Below, one piece after another: positions 1 through 11,443 of a stretch of 45,484 nt of DNA (the stretch's first letter is position 1; every line of letters begins with the position of its first letter). Both the position numbers and the translations under genes were made by a program. Under the pieces are notes generated by a model, which did not search any database, had not been told where the DNA came from, and saw nothing but the letters and a program-made list of their open reading frames with translations. The DNA is from Aquibium sp. ELW1220 (GTDB taxonomy: Bacteria; Pseudomonadota; Alphaproteobacteria; Rhizobiales; Rhizobiaceae): NCBI RefSeq assembly GCF_030398385.1, contig NZ_JAOAOQ010000045.1:1-45484 (forward strand), read 5' to 3'.

Positions 1-215
1 TTCTTCCGATATCTCGGCGATCGCCTCGGCATACCCGCCCACCAGCCGATACCGCGACTCCCCGATCTCGTCAGGCAAGCCGCTCAAGCCTGATCGCCCG
101 GAAATCTGCCCCGGTTACCATTCCTGCGCGTGCAGGAGACACAAGATTCGGACGAGGAGGTTTCTGTACGAGACGTGTCGAACCGGCTCTTGCCTGGCGC
201 ACTTTGGGAACGAAC
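1..215. other. Stretch upstream of the carrier-thioesterase gene; possible 3' tail of an upstream ORF
   Basis: Frame 1 on the plus strand is open from the window edge to a TGA at 91-93 (30 codons), so it could be the C-terminal tail of an upstream gene; the tail is too short to recognise. The frame of the carrier-thioesterase gene is also open back to the window edge, but its translation here is arginine- and serine-rich and does not resemble an adenylation-domain tail. I therefore do not extend that gene upstream. Nothing else is visible in this stretch. Confidence 0.25.
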
Positions 216-1487
216 ATGGACAGGGATTCCCTGGAACTCTCGGCGCGTTATGTCGCCCCGTCCTCGGCATCCGAGAAGAAGATGGCAGCCATCTGGGCGG
301 GAGTCTTCGAACTGGAGACGGTCGGCCTCGAAGACGACTTCTTCGAACTTGGCGGCGACTCGTTGCTGGCGGCGTCGCTCGTCGGTGCGATCAAGGCCGA
401 GTTCCAGTCGGATCTGAAGGAAAGCCAGCTCGCCGACCTCAATACGCCGCGCAAGCTCCTTTCGGCTGTCGACAAATCGAGTGGACCCGACCGGACGGTT
501 CTGCCGAGCAATGTCATCGCGATCAACCCGGATGGGGGGCGCGCGCCGATCTTCCTTGTCCACGGCGCGGCGGGCATCGTGTTCCTCAAGCCGCGATTTC
601 GCGACGCCCTCGATCCCGAGCAGCCGGTCTACATCTTCCAGGCCCAGGGCTATGACGGCGCGGCGCCGCCGCTCGCAAGCGTCGAGGAGATCGCTTCCAG
701 CTATCTCCGTTCCATTCTCCAGGTCCAGCCGGAGCCTCCGTGGCATATGGTGGCGTTCTGCGCGGGCGGATGGATCGCGGTCGAGATCGTCCAGCAGATG
801 CAGCGGCAGGGCCGCCAACCGGCGACTGTCGTTCTCGTCGACACCAACCTTCCGTCGGGGATTCGCAAGGACTACAGCTTGAAGCGCATCCGTCTCGGGA
901 ACGTCCACCTCCCGGATGTCCCCGATTTCCTCGTCGCATGGATGAAGGGATCGCTCGCCATGACGCGGCGGATGAAATTCTTCCTCAAGACCGGCCGGTT
1001 CAAGGACTTCCACGATTCCCGGGCCAATGAGGATCAAGCGATACGGCGTCATCTCGTCTCCAGCACATGGCGGCGCAACAAGCGGCGGGCCGCCGCGTTG
1101 TCCGCGGCCTTCGCGGCGTCGGACCGGGATGGTGCAAGAGCACAGCAGGCCAGCGAACTCGCCAGCATCTATTCCAGCGAGGCTGCGGCGGTCACCTCCG
1201 CCATGTTGAGGCGCGCCTATCGCGCGTACAGACCAAGCCCCTGCGATTTTCCGTTCTCGTTCATCGTCAGCGTCAAGCGCTCGGCGCCGTTCGACGATCC
1301 GGAATTCCCGATCAACCGGCTGCTGCCGAACAGGCGGGTGGTGGTATCCGGCGATACCCACGGCGATGCCGTCTCGTCACCCGAAACCGCGCAACTCGTC
1401 CAGCGTCTGGTCGATGGCAAAGCGATTTCGGAGGATGAACCGGTACGGAAGCCCGCTTGGGTGACTGGCGGCGATCCCGCCGGATGA
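216..1487 (+). CDS. Free-standing carrier protein-thioesterase didomain protein (NRPS/PKS type)
   Basis: A 423-residue protein with two domains. Residues about 10-85 are a peptidyl/acyl carrier domain: the sequence FFELGGDSLLAAS holds the serine (Ser49) that would receive phosphopantetheine. Residues about 105-415 are a type-I-like alpha/beta-hydrolase thioesterase with FLVHGAAG near the oxyanion hole, Asp209 (LVDTN) and His382 (GDTHGD). The nucleophile position reads VAFCAGG, so the expected GxSxG serine is a cysteine (Cys182, codon 759-761). The start is the ATG at 216, with GGGAA 5 bases upstream; an in-frame TTG at 204 is an alternative. It would tether an activated acid and release it by hydrolysis or transfer. 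The truncated adenylation gene 32 bases downstream is the natural partner. Domain calls are firm; the product is unknown. Confidence 0.85.
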   Translation: MDRDSLELSARYVAPSSASEKKMAAIWAGVFELETVGLEDDFFELGGDSLLAASLVGAIKAEFQSDLKESQLADLNTPRKLLSAVDKSSGPDRTVLPSNVIAINPDGGRAPIFLVHGAAGIVFLKPRFRDALDPEQPVYIFQAQGYDGAAPPLASVEEIASSYLRSILQVQPEPPWHMVAFCAGGWIAVEIVQQMQRQGRQPATVVLVDTNLPSGIRKDYSLKRIRLGNVHLPDVPDFLVAWMKGSLAMTRRMKFFLKTGRFKDFHDSRANEDQAIRRHLVSSTWRRNKRRAAALSAAFAASDRDGARAQQASELASIYSSEAAAVTSAMLRRAYRAYRPSPCDFPFSFIVSVKRSAPFDDPEFPINRLLPNRRVVVSGDTHGDAVSSPETAQLVQRLVDGKAISEDEPVRKPAWVTGGDPAG

Positions 1488-1519
1488 CGCGAACCTGACC
1501 GACCGCGAACAAGGACCAG

Positions 1520-2818
1520 ATGGCCGCTTTCAACCTATCGGACATGTTCATTGCCGCGGCGACGCGAAACCTCGCCCGCGAGGTCATCGGCACATCCCAG
1601 TTGTCTCTGAGCTATGCCGATCTACTCGATCGCACGTCTCAGTGCGCGCGCTATTTCTCGCGACAGGGTGTCGAAGCAGGCGACCGTTTCGCGATCGCCC
1701 TGGCCAGGCCCGAACAGGTCGTCATGGTCGTACTCGCCTTGTGGATGCTCGGTGCAACGCCAATGGTGATCGATTTCCGTGCCAAGCGGAGCGAGAAGAC
1801 CAGTCTGGCCGCCCACTTCAATCTAGCGGGCGTGATCGAGGCGGTGACCTCGGCCGAAGCGAACTATCGCTCGATCTCCGTCAACGACGGCTTCCTGGAG
1901 GAAATGGCCAGGGAGCGGAAGGAGTTCCCCCTTCCTTCGCCGGGCATGCACCCCGCGCTGATCGTCCGGACGTCCGGAACCACCGGCACGCCGCAAGGGA
2001 TCGTCTACAGCCACAATACCCTGTTGAACATCCACTGGGCGATGGGGATCGCCCTGACGGGGTTCGATCGCGGCCCTCTCGTTCATGCCTTGCCGCTCTT
2101 CTATGCGTCGCCGCTCATCCGAACCCTGTCGCAGATCCTCGACGGCGGCACGACACATGTGCTCCCGCTGATGGCCTCGGCGGAGGAACTTGCGGAGAAA
2201 TTCCTGTCCAGCGCCGCGCAGATCGGCAGCGTGGTTCCGCCGCAGCTTCATGCGCTGCTGCGCCTGTCGGAAGGCCGGTCGACGCCGATGTTCCCGCGGA
2301 TGCGGAATCTGATCGCCACGGGATCTAGGGTCGACGGCGAAGCCAGCATGCGCGCGGTCCGCGAGTTGTGCAGCGGTTTTGCGGTGACCTACGGGTCCAC
2401 GGTCGGGGGCTCGATCTCGCTGCTCGTCGGAGATGCGATCCGTTCCAAGGCGGGGACGGTCGGTCGACCCATGTCGTTCAATCATTTGCGCATCGAAGCT
2501 CCCGACGGGCGCGCGGCGGGGGTCGGCGAGGTCGGTCTGATCAAGATCAGGAGCCCTCTGATCGCCGATGACATTCTTGGCGAGGCGCGCGCCGATTCCG
2601 ATCGGCTCGTCGACGGCTGGGCCATCCCGGGCGACCTGGGATTCATCGACGAAGACGGGTTCCTGACCCTGACGGGGAGGGCATCCGACATGATCATTCG
2701 CAACGGCGTGAATGTGTTTCCACGCGAGATCGAAGGGATACTGGAACGCCATCCGGGCAGACCCGCATCCCGCTGTCGCTCGTCGGAGTCGTCAACGGCT
2801 ACGGCCTGTCACCGCTGA
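1520..2818 (+). pseudogene. Adenylation/AMP-binding enzyme, truncated before its C-terminal subdomain
   Basis: Class I adenylate-forming enzyme. Visible motifs in order: the P-loop VRTSGTTGTPQG (about residues 152-163), the YGST motif, then GDLGFIDEDGF and GRASDMIIRNGVNVFPREIE. Homology stops at LERHPG (about base 2757), where these enzymes normally continue with VREAAVVG and about 90 more residues including the catalytic lysine. The remaining 19-20 codons are read out of frame from an unrelated permease gene, so the enzyme lacks its small C-terminal subdomain and is probably inactive. The start ATG at 1520 has AAGGA four bases upstream. It follows the carrier-thioesterase gene by 32 bases, so it probably loaded that carrier. 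It could equally be an acyl-CoA synthetase of the same superfamily. Confidence 0.8.
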
Positions 2819-3162
2819 TGGTGATGATCTGCATCCTGGCCTTCTACATCGCGCTCGGCTGCCTGCTGGACTCGGTGACGATCATCCTGGTCACGACGCC
2901 CGTGTTCCTTCCGCTCGTGGTGGCGCTCGGATATGATCCGATCTGGTACGGGATCATGATGGTGATCGTCGTCGAGATGGGTCTGATAACACCGCCGGTC
3001 GGACTGAACGTCTTCGTCATCAAGGGCCAGTTGCCCGACATTCCCATCTCGAAGATCTTCGCCGGGATCGTTCCGTTCCTCGGTGCCCATGTCTTTCTGC
3101 TGGCGCTGCTGGTCGCCTTTCCCGGGATCGCGTTGTGGCTGCCGAGGCTTCTCTATCAGTGA
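2758..3162 (+). pseudogene. 3' fragment of TRAP transporter large permease (DctM type)
   Basis: This frame, continuous from the junction at about 2758, encodes about 134 residues matching the C-terminal third of DctM/SiaM-type permeases: IALGCLLDS, then TTPVFLPLV, then EMGLITPPVGLNVFVIKG, then a last hydrophobic helix ending ALWLPRLLYQ. DctM proteins are usually about 430 residues with 12 or more membrane helices; the first two thirds are absent, as is any DctQ or DctP gene. There is no start codon with a ribosome site at the junction; an internal ATG at 2818 opens 114 codons. It is a broken gene joined out of frame to the adenylation gene. What is seen is the abrupt family change; that an insertion or deletion caused it is inference. 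Confidence 0.85.
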
Positions 3163-3213
3163 GCGGCAGGGTGCCTCGCTCCGGCGATCACGGCGACCGG
3201 CCGGCCAACCCCC

Positions 3214-5532
<2,319 letters not shown>

Positions 5533-5688
5533 CTGGTGGCTCCGATCCTGTCTGGTGTTCCCGTGCGATTCGAAACGCCACACATCCGAATCGTTGCTAA
5601 AGAATCAAAGCCGATTCGCCTTGTCCAGTGGCGATGAGTCGGGAGGAGAAAAAAGATCGTCTGCGGAGGGTGTGACCGGGGCGGGCGA

Positions 5689-6012
5689 TCAGCGGCCCAG
5701 CTCTTCGAAGTCGATGTCGTCGTCCGTATCCCGCTCCTCGCCGATCTGGCGCCCATGCCGGATCGCCAGGACGTAGACCGTGTCATGGGACGTGTCGTAG
5801 TCGATGATATAGTCGCCAGCGACGAGGCGGCGGGCTCCTGGAACGGGCAGGCGTGCAATGTCGCGTCCGATGTCGGGAAAGGCCACCAAGTTCTCGAATG
5901 CGTCAGCCAGACGCGAACGGAAAAACCGTGCAGCCTGTCGGCTGTGCCTTCGAAGATAAGCCGTTTCGTCGCGGATGTATGCTCTCGCTTGACCGGAGAG
6001 CACGACCTTCAT
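5689..6012 (-). CDS. RelE/ParE-family toxin
   Basis: A 107-residue protein with the ParE/RelE pattern: an N-terminal strand (MKVVLSGQA), two helices (ETAYLRRHSRQAARFFRSRLADA is the helical pair region, shown here only in outline), FPDIGRD, the strand LVAGDYIIDYD and VYVLAIRHGRQ. ParE-type toxins inhibit DNA gyrase, RelE types cleave mRNA in the ribosome; the RHGRQ ending favours the ParE branch. An acidic tail (DTDDDID) follows. Its ATG overlaps the antitoxin stop by one base (TGATG, 6010-6014), the usual translational coupling in these modules. Target not determined from sequence. Confidence 0.85.
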   Translation of the reverse strand: MKVVLSGQARAYIRDETAYLRRHSRQAARFFRSRLADAFENLVAFPDIGRDIARLPVPGARRLVAGDYIIDYDTSHDTVYVLAIRHGRQIGEERDTDDDIDFEELGR

Positions 6013-6272
6013 CAGGCCACCTTGGCGGCGATCATGGCATCGATTTCGGCGAGGACGTCATCCAGATCGTGCACGTCGCCTCCTTCGACCTGATCTCGCC
6101 CTTTCCTGATTGCAAGGACGTCAGCCCCTTCGCGCGCGATGTAGTGGCGCAACGCCCTGACGATGACCCAGCTTCGCGGGCGGTCGCAGGTTTCAGCTAT
6201 CCGTTCGACATCCGCCAGCAGATCAATGGGCAGCCGCAACGTCAGCGGATCCGACAAGGGGGTTCGGGACAT
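6012..6272 (-). CDS. Ribbon-helix-helix antitoxin (ParD/CopG type)
   Basis: An 86-residue protein whose N-terminus (PLTLRLPIDLLADVERIAE) is a ribbon strand plus helix typical of RHH DNA-binding antitoxins, followed by RPRSWVIVRALRHYI as the second helix. The C-terminal third would wrap the toxin. I place the start at the ATG at 6272 because GGAG lies six bases upstream; the upstream in-frame ATG at 6284 contains that ribosome site and sits against the operator. It is the first gene of the toxin-antitoxin operon and is expected to repress it through the palindrome at 6288-6306. Confidence 0.85.
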   Translation of the reverse strand: MSRTPLSDPLTLRLPIDLLADVERIAETCDRPRSWVIVRALRHYIAREGADVLAIRKGRDQVEGGDVHDLDDVLAEIDAMIAAKVA

Positions 6273-6287
6273 GACGATCTCCATATC

Positions 6288-6306
6288 TGTAATACAGTGT
6301 ATTACA
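6288..6306. promoter_or_regulatory. Operator palindrome of the toxin-antitoxin operon
   Basis: A perfect inverted repeat, arms TGTAATACA and TGTATTACA around one central base, lying 15 bases upstream of the antitoxin start. RHH antitoxins bind such palindromes to repress their own operon, and the AT-rich arms probably overlap the promoter -10 region. The palindrome is seen directly; binding is inferred. Confidence 0.75.
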
Positions 6307-6346
6307 AGACTGGCCCGGCATCAACCGGCGTACTCTTGGACGCCCG

Positions 6347-8992
6347 TCACGCCAGCGTGCGCTCGACGATGTCGCGCAGGTCGGGCGAGAGGTTTTCCGT
6401 CCCCGCGATCCGCAGCAGCGCCTCGCGCGCACTGGCCTTGCGCCTCGGCTCCAGCGAGCGCCAGGAGCGCAGGCCGGTGGCGAGGCGGGCGGCCACCTGC
6501 GGGTTGCGCTGCTCGACCGCCAGCACGATCCCGGCGAAGAAGCGGTAGCCTTCGCCGTCGGCGCGGTGGAAGCCGGTCTGGTTGGCGCTGGAGAAGGTGC
6601 CGATCAGCGAGCGTACGCGGTTCGGGTTGGCGATCGAGAAGCCGGGATGCTCCGTCAGCGCCTTGACGGTCGCCAGCGCGCCGGCGCCGGGGGCGGCGGC
6701 CTGGATCTGGAACCACTTGTCCATGACCAGCGGATCCGAGCCGAAGCGGGTCTCGAAATCAGCCAGTGCCGCCTTCGTCTCGGACGAGTCGGCGTGGCGC
6801 ATGACGAGCACGGCGAGGGCGGCCGATCGGTCGGTCATGTTGCCGGCGTCGCGATATTGCGCTGCCGCGCGCCCAGGCGAGCCGGAGCCGGCCGCGAGAT
6901 AGTCGAGAAGCACGTTACGCAAGGACCGGCGGCCGGCGCTGGCTGCATCGGGGCTGAAACGCTCGTGGTCGGCGAGCCGGTCGTAGAGCGCGGCGAAGGC
7001 CGCGGCATTCGCGGTGGCGATCGTCTCGATCAGGCCGTTGCGGGCCGCAAGGATGGCGTCGGGATCGATGTTGGAGCCGATCTCGCGGGCGACGTCGGCC
7101 TCCGACGGCAGCGCCAGCGCCAGCGCCCGGTAGGCCTCCTCGAACCGGTCGTCGGTGGCGATCGCGCCGCAGAGGTCGGGGATTTCTGCGGCAAACGATG
7201 CCGTCCGCCCATCCCGCAATTGCTTCGACGCCTCGATGACGGCGTCCGTCATCAGCCCGTTCAGCGCCTGCCAGCGCGAATAGAGGTCGCCGTCGTGCCG
7301 CGCGAGGAAGGCGCGATCCTCGGGCTTCTCCTCGACCGACAACGTGACCGGTGCGGAGAAACCGCGGTTGAGCGACAGGCGCGGCCGCTCGGCGATGCCG
7401 GTGAAGCGGACGTGGTGCCTGCGCTTGCGAATGTGGAGCACGCCGTGCTCGACCGCGGCGCCCTCGACCGTTTCCCACACCATGTCGCGCCCGTCGGGGC
7501 CGACCAGCCCGAAGGCGAGCGGGATGTGCATCAGCCGCTTGCGACTTTCGCCGGGCGTGGGCGGCGACGACTGCTCGATGTCGAGCACGAGTTCGCCGGT
7601 CGCCGCGTTGTGGCTCGCCTTGACCGAGACGTTCGGCGTGCCGGCCTGGTGGTACCAGAGCGCGAACTGCGACAGGTCGCGTCCCGAGACCTCCTCGAAG
7701 ACGGCCAGGAAATCCTCGATGGTGGCCGCGTCGCCGTCATGACGGTCGAAATAGAGGTCCATGCCGGCGCGGAAGGCGTCGGCGCCGAGGATGGTGCGGA
7801 TCATGCGCACCACCTCCGAGCCCTTCTCGTAGACCGTGGCGGTGTAGAAGTTGTTGATCTCGCGATAGCGCCGCGGCCGCACCGGATGGGCGAGCGGCCC
7901 CTGGTCCTCGGGGAACTGGTGCGCCTTCAGGGTTCGCACCTCGGCGATGCGCTTGACGGCGCGCGACCGCTGGTCGGCCGAGAACTCGTGGTCGCGGTAG
8001 ACGGTCAGGCCTTCCTTCAGGCAGAGCTGGAACCAGTCGCGGCAGGTGATGCGGTTGCCGGTCCAGTTGTGGAAGTACTCATGCGCGATGATCGCCTCGA
8101 TGTTGGCGAAGTCGGCGTCGGTGGCGGTCTCCTCGTCGGCCAGAACGTATTTGTCGTTGAAGATGTTGAGGCCCTTGTTCTCCATCGCGCCCATGTTGAA
8201 GTCGGACACGGCGACGATGTTGAACACGTCGAGGTCGTATTCGCGCCCGAACACCTCCTCGTCCCATTTCATCGACCGCTTGAGCGCATCCATCGCATAG
8301 GCCGCGCGCGGCTCCTTGCCCTTCTCGACATGGATGCCGAGCGCGACCTTGCGGCCAGACATCGTGACGAATTCGTCCGTGACCACGCCGAGATCGCCGG
8401 CCACCAGCGCGAAGAGATAGGACGGCTTGGGGTGCGGATCGTCCCAGACCGCGAAGTGCCGCCCGCTGGGCAGGTCGCCGGCTTCGATCGGATTGCCGTT
8501 CGACAGCAGCAGCGGCGCGGTCGCCTTGTCGGCTTCGAGCCTGACGCGGTAGACCGACAGGATGTCGGGCCGGTCGAGATAGTAGGTGATGCGGCGGAAG
8601 CCTTCCGCCTCGCACTGCGTCGTGTAGACGCCGCTCGACCGGTAGAGACCCATCAACGCCTGGTTGGCGGAGGGGTCGATGCGGGTGGTCACCTTCAGCC
8701 GGAAGGACCTTTCCTTCGGAAGGGCGTGGATCTCCAGACGGTCCGGCGTCGCCTCGTAGGCATTGGCGCCGAGCGGCTCGCCGTTGATCTCCAGCGCGAC
8801 GAGATCGAGCCCGTCGCCGTCGAGCACCAGCGGCGCACCCGCCGGCGCATCGTCGGCGCGCTCGATGACGAGTTCGGAGACGACCGTGGTCTGCTCCGGT
8901 TGGAGGTCGAAAGCCAGCCGCGTCTCGGGGATCCGATAGTTCGGGCTGCGATAGTCCTCCAGCTTGAAGACTTGGCCCGTATCCGTGCGCAT
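6347..8992 (-). CDS. pepN: Aminopeptidase N (M1 zinc metallopeptidase)
   Basis: An 881-residue cytoplasmic M1 aminopeptidase that removes N-terminal residues from peptides. The exopeptidase motif GAMEN is at residues 268-272. Zinc ligands form HExxH-x18-E: His304, His308 and Glu327, with Glu305 as catalytic base. The N-terminal beta domain (about 1-190), catalytic domain (190-440), small beta domain and C-terminal helical domain all fit E. coli PepN (870 residues). The start at 8992 has AAGGA five bases upstream; the frame is open to 9070 but the extra residues do not match the family. It is transcribed divergently from the molybdopterin dehydrogenase gene across about 145 bases. Confidence 0.95.
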   Translation of the reverse strand: MRTDTGQVFKLEDYRSPNYRIPETRLAFDLQPEQTTVVSELVIERADDAPAGAPLVLDGDGLDLVALEINGEPLGANAYEATPDRLEIHALPKERSFRLKVTTRIDPSANQALMGLYRSSGVYTTQCEAEGFRRITYYLDRPDILSVYRVRLEADKATAPLLLSNGNPIEAGDLPSGRHFAVWDDPHPKPSYLFALVAGDLGVVTDEFVTMSGRKVALGIHVEKGKEPRAAYAMDALKRSMKWDEEVFGREYDLDVFNIVAVSDFNMGAMENKGLNIFNDKYVLADEETATDADFANIEAIIAHEYFHNWTGNRITCRDWFQLCLKEGLTVYRDHEFSADQRSRAVKRIAEVRTLKAHQFPEDQGPLAHPVRPRRYREINNFYTATVYEKGSEVVRMIRTILGADAFRAGMDLYFDRHDGDAATIEDFLAVFEEVSGRDLSQFALWYHQAGTPNVSVKASHNAATGELVLDIEQSSPPTPGESRKRLMHIPLAFGLVGPDGRDMVWETVEGAAVEHGVLHIRKRRHHVRFTGIAERPRLSLNRGFSAPVTLSVEEKPEDRAFLARHDGDLYSRWQALNGLMTDAVIEASKQLRDGRTASFAAEIPDLCGAIATDDRFEEAYRALALALPSEADVAREIGSNIDPDAILAARNGLIETIATANAAAFAALYDRLADHERFSPDAASAGRRSLRNVLLDYLAAGSGSPGRAAAQYRDAGNMTDRSAALAVLVMRHADSSETKAALADFETRFGSDPLVMDKWFQIQAAAPGAGALATVKALTEHPGFSIANPNRVRSLIGTFSSANQTGFHRADGEGYRFFAGIVLAVEQRNPQVAARLATGLRSWRSLEPRRKASAREALLRIAGTENLSPDLRDIVERTLA

Positions 8993-9136
8993 GGGCGTCC
9001 TTTCCGCGTGCGCCGTCGGGCGCACTGGCACAACAATTCGCCGGAGTTGCCCTTTACACAATTCCGACACTCGACAAAACTAAGGAGACCCTTATCTCCC
9101 CAATTCGTTTCCAGCTAGCACCGATCGGACGGTAAC

Positions 9137-11443
9137 ATGACGGTATTGACGCCGAAATTCGGAATGGGCGCTTCGGTCCTGCGGGTCGAAGACGCCGCCT
9201 TCATCACCGGAAGGGGCCGCTACACCGACGATATCGCTCCTGAATCCGTGCTGCATGGCTATGTTCTGCGTTCGCCGGCGGCGAACGCGTCCTTCACCAT
9301 CGCTTCCGTCGAGGCGGCGAAGGCTGCACCCGGCGTCCACCTCGTGCTGACCGGCGAAGACGTCGCCCATCTGGCCGATCTGAAGTCCGGTGCCATGCAG
9401 AAGCAGCCGGACGGCAGCCGCGCGCCGACCAGGGACATCCCGATCCTTTGCCGCCACCGGGTCCACTACGTCGGCGACGCCGTGGCCTTCGTGGTGGCCG
9501 ACACCCGCGCTCAGGCGCAGGACGCCGCCGAGATGATCGAGATCGACTATCAGGACGAGGAGGCGATCGCCGAGACCGCGCGCGCGCTCGACCCCGCCGC
9601 GCGGCTGGTCTGGCCGGACGCCGGTTCCAACAAGGCCTTCGTCTACGAACTGGGCGAAAGGGCCAAGTCGGATGCCGCCTTCGCGAAAGCGACGACGGTC
9701 GCCTCGGTCGCCTTCCACAACAACCGCCTCGTCTGCAACTACATGGAGCCGCGCGCCGCGATCGGCGAGTGGCGCGCCGCCGAGGACCGCTTCCAGCTGA
9801 CCACCGGCTCGCAGGGCGTGCATTCCATGCAGCGCATCGTCGCCGGCGTGATGGGCGTGGAGCCGGGCAAGCTGCACGTGGTGACGCCCGACGTCGGCGG
9901 CGGCTTCGGCCCGAAGACCTTCGTCTACCGCGAGTATCCGCTTGTGCTGGAGGCCGCCAAGCGTCTCGGCCGGCCGGTGAAGTGGACCGGCGACCGCACC
10001 GAGCACTTCCTGACCGACGCGCAGGGCCGCGACAACGCCGTCGAGGCCGAGATGGCCATGGACGGAGACGGCCGCTTCCTCGCGCTGCGCGTCCGGCTGG
10101 TCGCCAATCTCGGCGCCTACATCTCGCAATACGGCCCGTTCATTCCCTTCGTCGGCGCGACGATGTCGACCGGCGTCTATGACATCCAGGCGCTCGACGT
10201 GTCGATCACCGGCGTCTACACCAACACCTGCCCGGTCGATGCCTACCGCGGCGCCGGGCGCCCCGAGGCCGCGCTGCTGCTGGAAAAGCTGGTCGACGAA
10301 TGCGCCCGCGTTGCGGGCGTCGGTCCCGACGAGATCCGCCGCCGCAACTTCATCCGGCCCGAGCAGTTCCCCTACACCACCCAGACCGGCCGCATGTACG
10401 ACGTCGGCGAGTTCGAAGGCCACCTCGACCTGGCGCTCGAGCGGGCCGGCTGGACCGGTTTCGAGGCGCGCCGCGCGGAGGCGGCGGCACGCGGCAGGCT
10501 GCGCGGCATCGGTCTTGCCACCTACATCGAGGCCTGCGCCTTCGCCGGGTCGGAACCGGCCCATGTGCGGCTCGAGGGCGACGGTACGGTGACGGTGTTC
10601 ATCGGCACCCAGTCGAACGGTCAGGGCCACGCCACCGCCTATGCCCAGTTCGTGGCCGAGAAGCTCAACCTGGCGATCGACCGGATCCGCGTCCGCCAGG
10701 GCGACACCGACGAACTGGCCAAGGGCGGCGGCACGGGCGGTTCCCGCTCGATCCCGCTCGGCGGCGTCTCGGCCGCCCGCGCCGGCGAGGACCTCGCCGC
10801 CAAGATCCGCAAGCTCGCCGCCGACGAACTGGAGGCGTCCGCGGCCGACATCGAACTGATCGACGGTACCGCGCGCATCGTCGGCACCGACCGGGCGCTC
10901 GACTTCGCGTCGATCGCCAAGGCGGCGAAGGACCCCGAGGACCTCAAGGGCTTCGGCGAATTCGTGCAGACGGAGGCGACCTATCCCAACGGCACCCATG
11001 TCTGCGAGGTCGAGATCGATCCGGAGACCGGCCAGACCGAGGTGGTCGACTACACGATCGTCGACGATTTCGGCGCGACCGTGAATCCGATCCTGCTCGC
11101 CGGCCAGGTGCATGGCGGCATCGCGCAGGGCATCGGCCAGGCGCTGACCGAGAACACGGTCTACGGCGCCGACGGTCAGCTGATCTCGGCGAGCTTCATG
11201 GATTATGCCATGCCGCGCGCCGAGGATTTCCCGGCGTTCCGCTTCGAGACCCGCAACGTGCCTTCGACCACCAACGCGCTCGGCATCAAGGGCGCGGGCG
11301 AGGCCGGGACGATCGGCGGCACGCCGGCCGCGCTCAACGCGGTGACGGATGCGCTGTGGCGCGCCCACGGCATCCGCCACATCGAGATGCCCGCCACGCC
11401 GATGCGGATCTGGCAGGCGATCCGGGACGCTGCCACGCAGTGA
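9137..11443 (+). CDS. Xanthine dehydrogenase/CO dehydrogenase-family molybdopterin-binding subunit
   Basis: A 768-residue large subunit of the molybdenum hydroxylase family, which hydroxylates aldehydes, purines, CO or N-heterocycles using a molybdopterin cofactor. Visible motifs: the N-terminal RVEDAAFITGRGRYTDDI, GGGFGPK (254-260), AYRGAGR (369-375), GQGHAT, and the catalytic GAGEAG with Glu722. The loop is AYRGAGR, not the AYxCSFR of true (form I) CO dehydrogenases, so it is a form II or general aldehyde/heterocycle oxidase. The usual FAD-binding medium and 2Fe-2S small subunits are not beside it, which is unusual. The next gene overlaps its stop by four bases (GTGA), so an EamA transporter is co-expressed. 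Substrate unknown. The ribosome site before ATG 9137 is weak. Confidence 0.9.
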   Translation: MTVLTPKFGMGASVLRVEDAAFITGRGRYTDDIAPESVLHGYVLRSPAANASFTIASVEAAKAAPGVHLVLTGEDVAHLADLKSGAMQKQPDGSRAPTRDIPILCRHRVHYVGDAVAFVVADTRAQAQDAAEMIEIDYQDEEAIAETARALDPAARLVWPDAGSNKAFVYELGERAKSDAAFAKATTVASVAFHNNRLVCNYMEPRAAIGEWRAAEDRFQLTTGSQGVHSMQRIVAGVMGVEPGKLHVVTPDVGGGFGPKTFVYREYPLVLEAAKRLGRPVKWTGDRTEHFLTDAQGRDNAVEAEMAMDGDGRFLALRVRLVANLGAYISQYGPFIPFVGATMSTGVYDIQALDVSITGVYTNTCPVDAYRGAGRPEAALLLEKLVDECARVAGVGPDEIRRRNFIRPEQFPYTTQTGRMYDVGEFEGHLDLALERAGWTGFEARRAEAAARGRLRGIGLATYIEACAFAGSEPAHVRLEGDGTVTVFIGTQSNGQGHATAYAQFVAEKLNLAIDRIRVRQGDTDELAKGGGTGGSRSIPLGGVSAARAGEDLAAKIRKLAADELEASAADIELIDGTARIVGTDRALDFASIAKAAKDPEDLKGFGEFVQTEATYPNGTHVCEVEIDPETGQTEVVDYTIVDDFGATVNPILLAGQVHGGIAQGIGQALTENTVYGADGQLISASFMDYAMPRAEDFPAFRFETRNVPSTTNALGIKGAGEAGTIGGTPAALNAVTDALWRAHGIRHIEMPATPMRIWQAIRDAATQ

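Noticed and set aside
6566-9118. 850-codon open frame opposite pepN
   Set aside because: Antisense shadow of an intact M1 peptidase; no recognisable protein and no ribosome site.
9092-11380. 762-codon open frame opposite the molybdopterin dehydrogenase
   Set aside because: Antisense shadow; the plus strand carries every motif of the enzyme family.
10300-11439. Long N-terminal extension of the EamA transporter frame
   Set aside because: It overlaps the dehydrogenase in another frame and is arginine-rich nonsense; the GTG at 11440 gives a normal transporter length.
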